DNA from: a bacterium
Lineage (GTDB): Bacteria > Bacillota_I > Bacilli_A > RF39 > UBA660
Reading direction: 5' to 3'
DNA: 44,651 nt
NCBI GenBank assembly: GCA_019423565.1
Contig: JAHZBE010000012.1
Coordinates: 1-44,651, forward strand
Shown here: positions 7,907 to 15,693 of the stretch, one piece after another
Numbering within the stretch: the first letter of the stretch is position 1
Layout: each line of letters opens with the position of its first letter
Position numbers and translations under genes: made by a program
Notes under the pieces: generated by a model
Told to the model about the DNA's origin: nothing
Seen by the model: the letters and a program-made list of their open reading frames with translations, nothing else
Databases searched by the model: none

Positions 7907-7990
7907 ATGAATAACATACCAAAATTAAAATTTAAATATTTAACTCTTGAAGAAACTATTATTAAAGAAATAAAAGAACAGGAAGAATAG
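7907..7990 (+). CDS. 27-aa small ORF behind the ABC-F gene
   Basis: A 27-residue peptide (MNNIPKLKFKYLTLEE... ending KEQEE) with an excellent RBS (TAGGAGG, 6 bp before ATG) located 21 bp after the ABC-F stop. It is basic in the first third and acidic at the end. The RBS and operon position argue for real translation. Function unknown. Confidence 0.45.
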   Translation: MNNIPKLKFKYLTLEETIIKEIKEQEE

Positions 7991-8028
7991 TTTATAAGTA
8001 AATGTAATAATAAATAACTTATCCGCAG

Positions 8029-8063
8029 AAACTGTTGACATATAAAAGTGTCAATGGTTTTTT
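8029..8063 (+). terminator. terminator of the ABC-F operon
   Basis: A 12-bp stem with two G-U pairs (AAACTGTTGACA with TGTCAATGGTTT), an 8-nt loop, and a T-run. Confidence 0.65.
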
Positions 8064-8065
8064 AT

Positions 8066-8094
8066 TTGACATAATTTGCATCTTTCTATATAAT
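8066..8094 (+). promoter_or_regulatory. consensus promoter of the metallophosphoesterase gene
   Basis: TTGACA (8066-8071), 17-bp spacer, TATAAT (8089-8094): both boxes perfect. The ATG is 26 bp beyond the -10 and no clear RBS is present, so the leader is very short. Confidence 0.8.
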
Positions 8095-8120
8095 ATAAGC
8101 ATCTAGAAAGTAAAAATACC

Positions 8121-8924
8121 ATGGAATTAAACATTGACTACATATCCGATTTACACTTAACTCACTACATAAGTAAAAAAGAAAGCATAACCAAAATAGA
8201 TAAATTAGTCCAAGATAAAATAAGCATGCAAGTAAAAGGAAATATCCTTGTAGTAGTGGGAGATATCGATGAAGATATAAATAGAGTGAGTGAACTACTA
8301 TATTCATGTTCAAAATACTATAAAAAAGTAATATTTGTCCTAGGTAATCATGAATACTATATACCAGTAATAAAATATATCTATACTGATCCTATGGCTA
8401 AAGAATATAACTATAATAGTATGAATAAAGTATATAGATTAAATGAAATATTTAAAGATAATAACGATATAATAATACTAGATAAAACAAATAATACTAA
8501 AGGACTATATACCTATAATACCTTCTTATTAGCGGGAGATACCCTTTGGTATAAACCAGTAACATTAGTAGATAAACTATATAACTATCCTATGCAGAAT
8601 GATTCTAGATTTATTTTATCAGAATTATCTAAGAAAGATAAAATACAAAAACTACATAACGATAGCATATCTTGGTATAATAACTTACCAAATAATATAG
8701 ATTTAATAATAACTCATGTACCACCATTTAGAAATAAAAGTAATAGTAGGGGTAATAACTCTTGTTACTATACAGAAGTAAAAGAATATAAATCACCAGT
8801 ATGGATATATGGACATGATCATAAAGAAGAAGATATAATAATAAATAATACAAGATTAGTATCTAATCCATGGGGTTATGATACTAAAGAATTTAAAATA
8901 AAAACATTAACATTAACTAAATAA
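8121..8924 (+). CDS. calcineurin-like metallophosphoesterase
   Basis: 267 aa with the two-metal phosphoesterase motif series in order: DLH (SDLHL, residues 10-14), GDIDED, GNHEYY, THVPP, and GHDH near the C-terminus. These ligands bind the catalytic dimetal centre that hydrolyses phosphomono- or diesters. The substrate is not evident; relatives include nucleases and cyclic-nucleotide phosphodiesterases. No signal peptide, so cytoplasmic. It has its own consensus promoter and terminator. No good RBS precedes the ATG; no better in-frame start is visible. Confidence 0.85.
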   Translation: MELNIDYISDLHLTHYISKKESITKIDKLVQDKISMQVKGNILVVVGDIDEDINRVSELLYSCSKYYKKVIFVLGNHEYYIPVIKYIYTDPMAKEYNYNSMNKVYRLNEIFKDNNDIIILDKTNNTKGLYTYNTFLLAGDTLWYKPVTLVDKLYNYPMQNDSRFILSELSKKDKIQKLHNDSISWYNNLPNNIDLIITHVPPFRNKSNSRGNNSCYYTEVKEYKSPVWIYGHDHKEEDIIINNTRLVSNPWGYDTKEFKIKTLTLTK

Positions 8925-8926
8925 TA

Positions 8927-8952
8927 AACTAAGATATCAAGTCTTAGTTTTA
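8927..8952 (+). terminator. terminator of the metallophosphoesterase gene
   Basis: AACTAAGA / TCTTAGTT, 8 bp with a 7-nt loop and a short T-run, 2 bp after the stop. Confidence 0.65.
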
Positions 8953-8981
8953 ATATATCTATATATTATCTTTATTATATT

Positions 8982-9049
8982 CACTATAAGCCTTACTATG
9001 TAAGTCTTATTAGTGTTTAATTAAGCTAAGTAAACTCATCTTAATTAAA
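8982..9049 (+). repeat. GCC-N-GTC hairpin pair, copy F
   Basis: Hairpin one (8982-9015): CACTATAA / TTATTAGTG around GCC...GTC, with an inner CTTAC/GTAAG stem extending the loop. Hairpin two (9016-9049): TTTAATTAA / TTAATTAAA around a 16-nt GC...TC loop. About 130 bp here (8975-9113) align with 12000-12138. A small GTATC/GATAC hairpin (9051-9063) and AT-rich DNA with a TATAAT at 9175 follow, before the acidic-protein gene. Confidence 0.7.
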
Positions 9050-9200
9050 TGTATCCAAGATACCTATTATATATAAGCAGTAGATATATACTAATATTAT
9101 TATAGTATAAAGAAGTAATTATATAAATAAGAGTAGAAAAATAATCGTATAGTCATATATAACAAAAAACTATGATATAATAATTTCAGGTGGTGAGATT

Positions 9201-9383
9201 ATGTGTTTAATATGGAACTTAATAAAAGCATTTACTGATACAGAAGATGATAATAAAAAAGATAATAATGATTTAGAAGATTGGCAAAAAGAATTAGTAA
9301 AAGAAAAGAAGTATGATTCATTTAATTTTGAAGAGGAAGAACTAGAAGATGATGACTATTATTCTGAGGATGATGATGAATAA
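9201..9383 (+). CDS. small highly acidic protein (60 aa)
   Basis: Begins MCLIWNLIKAF, a short hydrophobic/amphipathic N-terminus, and then becomes strongly acidic, ending in EEEELEDDDYY and SEDDDE. RBS GGTGGTGAG stands 6 bp before the ATG and a TATAAT box is about 20 bp upstream of that. The N-terminal helix could touch the membrane; the tail could bind cations or mimic nucleic acid. No family recognised. Confidence 0.55.
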   Translation: MCLIWNLIKAFTDTEDDNKKDNNDLEDWQKELVKEKKYDSFNFEEEELEDDDYYSEDDDE

Positions 9384-9401
9384 AAAAATTGTCAAAATAT
9401 A

Positions 9402-9430
9402 TTGAATAAATAAAAATAATTTGATATACT
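9402..9430 (+). promoter_or_regulatory. promoter of the YHYH-protein leader
   Basis: TTGAAT (9402-9407), 17-bp spacer, TATACT (9425-9430). The start should be near 9437, immediately before the leader terminator. Confidence 0.6.
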
Positions 9431-9448
9431 TAAATTAGTTAAAGAAAG

Positions 9449-9497
9449 ACGCTAGTACAGGTCTATTTAATAGATTTTTTGTGCTGGCGTTTTTTTT
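9449..9497 (+). terminator. strong leader terminator, possible attenuator or short RNA
   Basis: ACGCTAGTACA (9449-9459) pairs with TGTGCTGGCGT (9480-9490) over 11 bp, with an inner TCTAT/ATAGA helix, followed by a T-run of at least seven. It lies between a good promoter and the RBS of the next gene, with no ORF between. Outer bases TTAGTTAA and TTAACTAG can also pair. Either a roughly 60-nt RNA ends here or the downstream gene is controlled by readthrough. Confidence 0.7.
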
Positions 9498-9530
9498 ATA
9501 TTAACTAGAAGTATGGAGAAGAGTAAAATA

Positions 9531-10547
9531 ATGAACAAATTAAAAGAAATATTATTAGATAGGGATAAAATTAATTTAAAAAGAAATATGAAATTATTAA
9601 CTATAATTGCAGTTATAGTACTAATACCTACAAAAGTATTAGCACATCCTGGCAGACTAGACTCAAGTGGATGTCATACCTGTAGAACAAATTGTCCAAG
9701 TTGGGGATTAGAATATGAAGAATATCATTGTCATAGTGGTAATACATATACAAATTCAAAAGGTGAAGTATATAACGAAAAAGGAGTGCTATTAAATAAT
9801 AATACCTCTTCTAATAACGAATCAAACAATAATGACAGCAATAATACTTCATCTAATAATAAATCAGACAATAATAATTTAGTTAATAATAATCAATCAG
9901 GAGTAAAGCAAGTTGCCAAAAGTGATGATACATCATTAAAATATGTAAAAATAAATAATAAACCAATAGTAATATCAGAAACTATGACCTATGAAACAAC
10001 AGGAAAGAACATAGATTTAGATATCAAAGCTAATGATAATAAAGCAACAGTAGAATTTAATATATCAGAACTAAATACTGGTGAAAATGAAGTGATAATC
10101 AAAGTAACTGCAGAAGCTGGAAATATAAAAGAATATAAACTCATAATAACAAAAAATGAGGTAATAAGTAATGTAGTAATAAAAGAATTTATATTGGGAG
10201 CATCAAAAGTAGACTTTAAAAACAATAAAGCCACTATCAATAAGTTAGCAAATGAATCATCATTTAAATATTCATATAAATTAAGTAGTATAAGTGCTAA
10301 ATTATTATTATATTTAAATGATAAAGAAGTAACAAAATTAGATAATATTAAAGATAAAGATATAATAAAACTAGTAGTAGTAGACAAAGATGACAATAAA
10401 AATACATATGAAATAGAAGTAAAAGAAATGTCAAAATTAGAGTCAGCAATTATAAACATCATTTCTTATACACTAGTAATAGCAATTTTACTTTCACCAA
10501 TAATAATAGTAATAGTAATTAAATATAACAAAAAGAAAAAAGGATAA
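9531..10547 (+). CDS. exported YHYH-domain protein with cadherin-like beta-sandwich and C-terminal TM
   Basis: 338 aa from ATG 9531, chosen because GGAGAAGAG sits 7 bp upstream; ATG 9513 would add 6 residues but lacks an RBS. A signal sequence (about residues 20-39, ending VLA) precedes AHPGRLDSSGCHTCRTNC...EYHCH, the Cys/His-rich YHYH module often found in surface proteins of Bacillota. A Ser/Asn-rich linker follows (about 85-130), then a cadherin-like beta-sandwich (LKYVKINN...KEYKLIITK) and a second beta region. A C-terminal membrane helix is followed by a Lys-rich tail, a membrane anchor rather than LPXTG. Likely a metal- or wall-binding surface protein. Confidence 0.7.
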   Translation: MNKLKEILLDRDKINLKRNMKLLTIIAVIVLIPTKVLAHPGRLDSSGCHTCRTNCPSWGLEYEEYHCHSGNTYTNSKGEVYNEKGVLLNNNTSSNNESNNNDSNNTSSNNKSDNNNLVNNNQSGVKQVAKSDDTSLKYVKINNKPIVISETMTYETTGKNIDLDIKANDNKATVEFNISELNTGENEVIIKVTAEAGNIKEYKLIITKNEVISNVVIKEFILGASKVDFKNNKATINKLANESSFKYSYKLSSISAKLLLYLNDKEVTKLDNIKDKDIIKLVVVDKDDNKNTYEIEVKEMSKLESAIINIISYTLVIAILLSPIIIVIVIKYNKKKKG

Positions 10548-10621
10548 TTAGCATTATAAAAAATATAGTAAATTAAATTTTTACAGTATAATATAAATAA
10601 AAATAATATATGAGGTTAAAT

Positions 10622-11488
10622 ATGAATAATACAAGTCAATTTGTAAAAAAACTAGAAATTAATAAAAAGTGTATGAGAATATTAAGTTGTGCAAATTATA
10701 TTTTTTTGGACGAAATAGGCAATTTTAAATTCAATAAAATCAGCAATTATAATAAATCAAAAAATTTATATAATAAGGTTACACAAGATTTTAAATTGGT
10801 TAACGAACTTATTAATCAAAAAGATTTGTTAAATGCAGCAACTATTTTGAGAACATTATATGAAAATATTATTTATATTATAGCTAAATCATATGATAGA
10901 AAATTAAATGTTACATTAAATACGATGCCACAAGATTTAAGAAAAGTTTTAGAAGAAAATTGTGAAGATATTTTTACAGAACATATAGAAAAAGAAATCT
11001 TCAATGAAATTTATAAATATTTATGCAAGATTGTACATCCATGTAGTGCTAAAGAATTAATTTCTTATATAAGTAAAAATATTAATTATAAAAATTATTT
11101 GTTAAGCAATTTAAAATATATAACATTAGTAATAGAATATATTTATTTAAACTTTTTAAACAAAAAAGCAGGGAATAAAGAAAGTAATTTTGATTTGGAT
11201 TTTATTAATTTAACTACATATATAAATATAATAAATATTAGTTATTTTATTAAAGAACTAAAAGATGATAAAAATAATTATAAAAGATATTTTTATTATG
11301 ATACAAATGATAAATATGTAAAAAATAATCAAAAAAATTTAAAAAAAATATATGAAATATTAATTAGGGAAGAAAAACCAATTGAAAACAATATGAATGA
11401 ATTAGCTAATATATTGGATATTCAAATAGGTAAAAGCAAATATAATGAAAGTATAAAAGAAATATTAAGTGGAAAAGAATTGCAATGA
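10622..11488 (+). CDS. helical protein of unknown function, possibly DUF5677/HEPN-like
   Basis: 288 aa from ATG 10622 (GAGG 7 bp upstream; ATG 10610 would lack an RBS). Nearly all predicted helix. The segment LNAATILRTLYENIIYIIAK followed by YKYLCKIVHPCSAKELISY resembles the R...E and S/K-x-x-H pattern of DUF5677- and AbiV-like HEPN proteins, some of which are abortive-infection nucleases. That resemblance is weak. Codon use is more TTT/ATT/TTG-rich than the ABC-F or bce genes, suggesting recent arrival. A TATAAT box is at 10587-10592. Confidence 0.45.
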   Translation: MNNTSQFVKKLEINKKCMRILSCANYIFLDEIGNFKFNKISNYNKSKNLYNKVTQDFKLVNELINQKDLLNAATILRTLYENIIYIIAKSYDRKLNVTLNTMPQDLRKVLEENCEDIFTEHIEKEIFNEIYKYLCKIVHPCSAKELISYISKNINYKNYLLSNLKYITLVIEYIYLNFLNKKAGNKESNFDLDFINLTTYINIINISYFIKELKDDKNNYKRYFYYDTNDKYVKNNQKNLKKIYEILIREEKPIENNMNELANILDIQIGKSKYNESIKEILSGKELQ

Positions 11489-11545
11489 ATCCTATATAAA
11501 TAATATTTAACATGACAATTTTAAATTTAATTTATACTTTTATTA

Positions 11546-11992
11546 ATGACATATAATTTGGTAGAAGAAAGATTAGAATACTTTACTAAACATAATAGAA
11601 TATCAAGTTATGATTCAGAAAATATAATATATAACTTATTAAAAGAAATATTAAATGATTATAAAGAATTAGATTTAATATTTAGATATCCATTAAATAA
11701 ATTAATAAAAGATAAAACATTACTTAATGAGAAAGAAATAAAATATGCTTCTCATCATAATACTCATGTAGATTTCTTAATATATAATAAAATAAGTAAA
11801 ATACCATTACTAGTAATAGAGGTAGATGGATATAAATATCATAAAAAAGGAAGTAAACAAAAAGAAAGAGATATATTAAAAGATAGTATATTATCTAAAT
11901 ATAATATACCATTAATAAGATTAACTACTAATGGTAGTAGAGAAGAAAGTATTATAAGAAGTAAATTAGATGAGATAGTTAATAATAAATAA
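11546..11992 (+). CDS. DUF2726-type PD-(D/E)xK nuclease domain, stand-alone
   Basis: 148 aa. THVDFLIYNK...PLLVIEVDGYKYH is the D...ExD/K core of a DUF2726-type restriction-endonuclease fold, followed by the conserved KERDILKDSILSKYNIPLIRL. This domain is usually the C-terminal part of larger helicase or AAA proteins. Here there is no RBS before the ATG at 11546, and an in-frame stop at 11528, so this may be the surviving 3' end of a bigger gene rather than an intact one. It is followed by the copy-E hairpins and the island junction. Confidence 0.6.
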   Translation: MTYNLVEERLEYFTKHNRISSYDSENIIYNLLKEILNDYKELDLIFRYPLNKLIKDKTLLNEKEIKYASHHNTHVDFLIYNKISKIPLLVIEVDGYKYHKKGSKQKERDILKDSILSKYNIPLIRLTTNGSREESIIRSKLDEIVNNK

Positions 11993-12013
11993 TTATATAT
12001 ATTTTATTATGTT

Positions 12014-12073
12014 CACTATAAGCCTTACTATGTAAGTATTATTAGTGTTGTTATTAGCCTAAGGTCTAATAAC
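12014..12073 (+). repeat. GCC-N-GTC hairpin pair, copy E (island left junction)
   Basis: Hairpin one (12014-12047) is nearly identical to copy F: CACTATAA / TTATTAGTG. Hairpin two (12050-12073) has a perfect 7-bp stem, GTTATTA / TAATAAC, around GCCTAAGGTC. Homology with copy F runs to about 12138, where foreign sequence begins inside the end of a truncated minus-strand gene. Confidence 0.8.
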
Positions 12074-12127
12074 AATATGCCTATTGCATTTATTATATAT
12101 AAGTGATAACTATATATTAATATTATT

Positions 12128-12391
12128 TTAGTATGAAGAAATTTGTCTAAACCTGTCCTTTAATTGACTATCTGACAATTCTGTAGTAATATATAAGACA
12201 GGTGAAGGCTTTAGAATCTCATGACCTAAAAATGCTTTATTGTTGGCAATTGAGTTGGCAAGTTGTAACGCAAATAAGGACTTACCAACTTTAGGTTTAG
12301 ATACTAATAAGTACACATCTTTAGACCTCATTATCCCATCGATTATGATGTCTTTTTTTGTAGTTTCTTTTAGTTCTTCAATAACCTTCAT
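12128..12391 (-). pseudogene. 3'-truncated RepA/KaiC-like P-loop ATPase
   Basis: 87 aa on the minus strand. SKPKVGKS is a Walker A of the RecA/KaiC-type (AAA_25) helicases found in plasmids and integrative elements, followed by LFALQLANSIANN and VLYITTELSD. Such proteins normally have 250-350 residues. Here the frame stops after FRQISSY exactly where the element meets the copy-E repeat, so about two thirds is missing and activity is unlikely. It was probably the last gene of the rep operon with the two genes upstream of it (4-bp gap to the next). Confidence 0.65.
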
Positions 12392-12395
12392 ATCT

Positions 12396-12638
12396 TTATG
12401 CCTCCTTTATTTGATTAGCTCTAGCTTCTAAGTATGGAATATCTATATTTAAGTATTTAACAACTTCTTGCATTGGTACTGTATTATTTGGAACATAATA
12501 GTTTTCACTTTCTAATTTTTTCTTTATAGTGCTTTTAATAACTAATGTATTATTTCTACCAACACCTGCTAGTTTCATAAAATCACTTAAATTACACCAT
12601 TGTTTTGCTATTAATTTTAATGTTTCACTTGCTGTCAT
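12396..12638 (-). CDS. small DNA-binding-like protein of a mobile element (DUF3173-like)
   Basis: 80 aa on the minus strand. LSDFMKLAGVGRNNT reads as a helix-turn-helix-like segment, followed by a basic helix and YYVPNNTVPMQEVVKYLNID, similar in layout to DUF3173 proteins of ICEs, which sit beside replication or excision genes. It lies between the wHTH replication protein and the truncated ATPase, with an RBS (AGGATGTG) just upstream. Exact role unknown. Confidence 0.45.
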   Translation of the reverse strand: MTASETLKLIAKQWCNLSDFMKLAGVGRNNTLVIKSTIKKKLESENYYVPNNTVPMQEVVKYLNIDIPYLEARANQIKEA

Positions 12639-12656
12639 ACATTATCACATCCTTTC

Positions 12657-12932
12657 TTATAATTCGTATTCTTCTTCATTCCATTTATCGTATGGAACAG
12701 CATTTGCTTCTAACATATTAGTTTCTGAGTTATATCTTATATACTTAGCAATTCTTAATTTTAATAAAGCATCTTTAATATCTTCTTTAGTATCAGAACA
12801 ATATTTTTCTACTTCAAATCCAGTAGTAATATTATTAGTTAATACCATTATTAAGAATCCTTTAGCTTTTAAAGATAGATTAGGATCTAATAAGAATTCA
12901 TCAAATGCTCTATATACTTTAAAGTTTCCCAT
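12657..12932 (-). CDS. winged-helix replication-initiation-type protein
   Basis: 91 aa on the minus strand, RBS AAGGAGG. The N-terminus FKVYRAFDEFLLDPNLSLKAKGFLIMVL matches the winged-helix start of phage and plasmid replisome organisers (l.d..LS.kAKGl pattern), followed by EDIKDALLKLRIAKYI as the recognition and wing region. Full-length relatives have a further domain; this one ends after 91 residues, which is within range for short RepN-like proteins. First gene of the minus-strand module. Confidence 0.55.
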   Translation of the reverse strand: MGNFKVYRAFDEFLLDPNLSLKAKGFLIMVLTNNITTGFEVEKYCSDTKEDIKDALLKLRIAKYIRYNSETNMLEANAVPYDKWNEEEYEL

Positions 12933-12954
12933 TTTATTACCTCCTTTCTTCTAA

Positions 12955-13116
12955 AATAGAGTAGAGTTATCCATGGGTTCTTCCATATATTCGAAATTTT
13001 AGTTATTTCGTAACTCCCGTGCCAATAAGGTTATCATTTCGACCTTGCATTTTATAAGTTCGGCATATCGGTGATTTCCGCAACTACTAAGTTGTAATTC
13101 ATCATCTCATTTTTAT
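12955..13116 (-). promoter_or_regulatory. GC-richer leader of the minus-strand replication module
   Basis: About 160-180 nt of leader between the rep promoter and its first gene. Base composition is clearly less AT-rich than on either side. It holds several very short overlapping frames (for example 17 codons, 13105-13052, on the minus strand) with unusually GC-rich codons, and an inverted repeat CGAAAT-N7-ATTTCG near 12991-13010. More likely a structured regulatory RNA or origin than coding sequence. Confidence 0.4.
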
Positions 13117-13192
13117 GAACGGTAACACCGTTCGACACGAATATAGCACCCAGGAAAGTTTAAGTCAATACTTTTGAACGAAAATTTCGTTC
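13117..13192. promoter_or_regulatory. twin palindromic operators around the divergent rep promoter
   Basis: O1 is GAACGGTAACACCGTTC (13117-13133) and O2 is GAACGAAAATTTCGTTC (13176-13192): both are 17-bp inverted repeats sharing GAACG-N7-CGTTC. Between them, on the minus strand, lies a promoter with TTGACT (13168-13163), 17 bp, TATATT (13145-13140). O2 also abuts the plus-strand promoter at 13199. The adjacent XRE gene is the obvious repressor. Confidence 0.75.
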
Positions 13193-13198
13193 TTTTTA

Positions 13199-13227
13199 TT
13201 TACAATAATTTTTTTTAATGGTAAAAT
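13199..13227 (+). promoter_or_regulatory. promoter of the XRE repressor gene
   Basis: TTTACA (13199-13204), 17-bp spacer, TAAAAT (13222-13227), 6 bp beyond operator O2. Confidence 0.6.
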
Positions 13228-13270
13228 GGTTATAGAAGAGAATAGAAGGCTTTTAAAAAGAGGTGTAATT

Positions 13271-13792
13271 ATGGCATTAAATGATTTTAAAGATATGGTT
13301 GAAAATGCTAGAAAAATAAAAGGTTATTCGCAACGAGAGTTAGCTAAAATGATTGGAATGAGCCAAAGTACATATAATGATACAATAAATGGTAAAATAA
13401 AAAAACCAGATATAGATATATTAAAAAGAATTGCTGAGGAATTAGATTTGTCTTTAGATTTAATGCTTAAAGAATCTAGGTATGGTGAATCATTTTCTAT
13501 ATATGGAATTGATAAATATAAAAATAAATCTACTAAGGATTTAAAAAATTTAATTGATGAATATAAAAAATCAGAGCTTAAATTATTAGAATTTGATAAG
13601 CAAAAAAGAGATGTTACTAGAAAAGCAAGACAAAAAATGTTTACTACAATTGAACATATGAAAATAATGAAGGAAAATAAAGATAGTTTATATACAATTG
13701 ATAAAGCAATTGATGATGTTCAATCTGCATTTGATCAATTAGAAATGGTAGAGCATAAATATGATTATAGTGATCTACCTAAGGATATGTAG
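13271..13792 (+). CDS. XRE-family transcriptional repressor
   Basis: 173 aa from ATG 13271 (AAAGAGGTG upstream). Residues 5-65 form a Cro/C1-type HTH (YSQRELAKMIGMSQSTYNDTI...KPDIDILKRIAEEL). The rest is a charged helical coiled region (about 85-170), probably for oligomerisation. It is divergent from the replication genes and next to two identical-type operators, so it should repress both its own and the rep promoter. The methylase gene starts 10 bp after its stop, so it may also set expression of the R-M genes. Confidence 0.75.
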   Translation: MALNDFKDMVENARKIKGYSQRELAKMIGMSQSTYNDTINGKIKKPDIDILKRIAEELDLSLDLMLKESRYGESFSIYGIDKYKNKSTKDLKNLIDEYKKSELKLLEFDKQKRDVTRKARQKMFTTIEHMKIMKENKDSLYTIDKAIDDVQSAFDQLEMVEHKYDYSDLPKDM

Positions 13793-13802
13793 GTGGTTTA
13801 GT

Positions 13803-15683
13803 ATGAGATATATTGGAAATAAAACAAAACTATTAGATAAACTTGAGCGTTTATTAGTGAAAAAAGGACTTACTAAAAAAGGTATGATTTTTTGCGATTT
13901 GTTTGCAGGAACATGTACAGTGGGCGATTATTTTAAAGATAGATATGAAATAATTGCAAATGACACATTATATACTTCTTATGTAATATCAAATGCTAAA
14001 TTAAAATATAAGAATACTTTTTTTCAAAATCTTGGGTTTGATCCTTTTGATTATTTTAATAATATTGATTCAAGTAATTATACTACAGGTTTCTGTTATA
14101 ATAATTTTGCACCAACAGTTTCTGGAAGACAATATTTTTCTGATGAAAATGCAAAATTAATAGATTTGATTAGAAATACTATAGATGAATGGTTTGATAC
14201 TAAAAAAATAGATGAAAATGAAAAATACTATCTAATTGGTAGTCTATTAGAAAGTGTTAGTAAAGTTTCAAATGTTGCTGGTGTTTATTCTGCATATTTA
14301 AAAATATGGGATCCTAGAGCAATAAAGAAAATGGAATTTATTCCTATTGAAACATCTTCAAGTAATTCTAAATATTTAAATGAAGTTTATATAGAAGATG
14401 TGAATGATTTAATACCTAAAATTAAAGGTGATATTTTATATTTGGATCCACCATATACACCTACACAATATATTAGTCAATATCATGTTTTGGAAACTAT
14501 TGCTAAAAATGATAATCCTGAAACACACGGAGTAGGAGCACATAGAGATAATGGCAATCAGATTTCTACTTGGTGTAAAAAAGGCCTTGTCCATGAAGAA
14601 TTTGAGAAATTAATTGCAAATGCTCAATTTAAACATATTATTTTTAGTTATAGTGATGCTGGTATTATGTCCAAGGAATATATTGAAAAGGTATTAAAAC
14701 GTTATTCAAAAGATGGTACATATGAATTTAAAGAAATATCATTTGTTAAATACAAAAGCACAAGGGCAGTTGCTAGAGAAATAAAAGAAAATACTGTTAA
14801 TAAGGCTCATTATGAATGGTTGTTTTATATAGAGAAGAAAGATGATCCAAAATACATCAGTCCTTTAAATTATATCGGTGGAAAATTCGAAGTGTTGGAT
14901 TTAATAAAAAATAATTTACCTAAAAAAATTGATACTTTTTATGATTTGTTTGGTGGTGGTGGAACAGTATCACTTAATATCAATTCAAAAAAAGTTGTTT
15001 ATAATGATATTAATTGGGTAGTAAGAGATTTACTTGAAAAAATAACTCATGACGATTTTCTTCAAACTTATAATTATATTGAGAAAACAATTAAAAAATA
15101 TAATTTAGAAAAGAAAAATAAAGAGTCATATAACAATTTTAGAAATAAATATAATAGTGTGGAAAAAGGTTCTAGAAATCCTTTGGATTTATATCTATTA
15201 ATCTGTTATGGATTTGAACATCAAATAAGATTTAATAATAAAATGGAATTTAATAATCCATGTGGTAATTCAGGATATAATCAAGAAATGTTGGAAAAAC
15301 TTGTTTCTTATTCTAATAGAAGTAAGAGAATGAATATTGTGTTTAAATCTATGGATTATAAAAAACTGTTACCAGATATAGAAAAAAATGATTTCGTTTA
15401 TTGCGACCCGCCTTATTTAATCTCTTGTGGTGCTTATAATGATGGAAAAAGAGGATTTAATGGTTGGGATGAAAAGCAAGAACAAGAATTGCTAGACTTT
15501 CTGGATTTACTAAATTCTAAAGGTATTAAATTTATGCTATCAAATATGAGAGATAGAAATCAAAAGTCAAATACACCATTGTCAAAGTGGATAAAATCTA
15601 ATAATTATCGTGTTATAGTAAATAGTTCTATAACTAAGAGAAATAGACAAGATAGACAAGAAATAATAGTAGTTAATTATTAA
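13803..15683 (+). CDS. fused double DNA adenine methyltransferase (FokI/StsI-type, type IIS R-M)
   Basis: 626 aa from ATG 13803 (AGGTGGT RBS). Two complete D12-class N6-adenine methylases lie in tandem. Half one: RYIGNKTKLLDKLE, SAM motif FCDLFAGTCTVG, catalytic DPPY at 215-218. Half two: LNYIGGKFEVLDLI, YDLFGGGGTV, catalytic DPPY at 535-538. M.FokI, about 647 aa, has this two-domain layout, in which each half methylates one strand of an asymmetric site; the same is expected here. The next gene, 10 bp on, is an HNH nuclease, its likely cognate restriction enzyme. The target site cannot be read from sequence. Confidence 0.85.
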   Translation: MRYIGNKTKLLDKLERLLVKKGLTKKGMIFCDLFAGTCTVGDYFKDRYEIIANDTLYTSYVISNAKLKYKNTFFQNLGFDPFDYFNNIDSSNYTTGFCYNNFAPTVSGRQYFSDENAKLIDLIRNTIDEWFDTKKIDENEKYYLIGSLLESVSKVSNVAGVYSAYLKIWDPRAIKKMEFIPIETSSSNSKYLNEVYIEDVNDLIPKIKGDILYLDPPYTPTQYISQYHVLETIAKNDNPETHGVGAHRDNGNQISTWCKKGLVHEEFEKLIANAQFKHIIFSYSDAGIMSKEYIEKVLKRYSKDGTYEFKEISFVKYKSTRAVAREIKENTVNKAHYEWLFYIEKKDDPKYISPLNYIGGKFEVLDLIKNNLPKKIDTFYDLFGGGGTVSLNINSKKVVYNDINWVVRDLLEKITHDDFLQTYNYIEKTIKKYNLEKKNKESYNNFRNKYNSVEKGSRNPLDLYLLICYGFEHQIRFNNKMEFNNPCGNSGYNQEMLEKLVSYSNRSKRMNIVFKSMDYKKLLPDIEKNDFVYCDPPYLISCGAYNDGKRGFNGWDEKQEQELLDFLDLLNSKGIKFMLSNMRDRNQKSNTPLSKWIKSNNYRVIVNSSITKRNRQDRQEIIVVNY

Positions 15684-15693
15684 GGAGTAGTGT

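Noticed and set aside
9441..9497. c-di-GMP-type riboswitch reading of the GACGC...ACAGG bases in the leader
   Set aside because: The short resemblance is not supported by the required multi-helix structure; the interval is fully explained as a terminator hairpin.
9989..10462. 157-codon minus-strand frame
   Set aside because: Antisense to the cadherin-like surface-protein gene; Ser/Leu/Ile composition is the mirror of that gene.
12529..12954. 141-codon plus-strand frame opposite the replication genes
   Set aside because: Antisense to genes with good RBS and recognisable wHTH domain; no RBS of its own.
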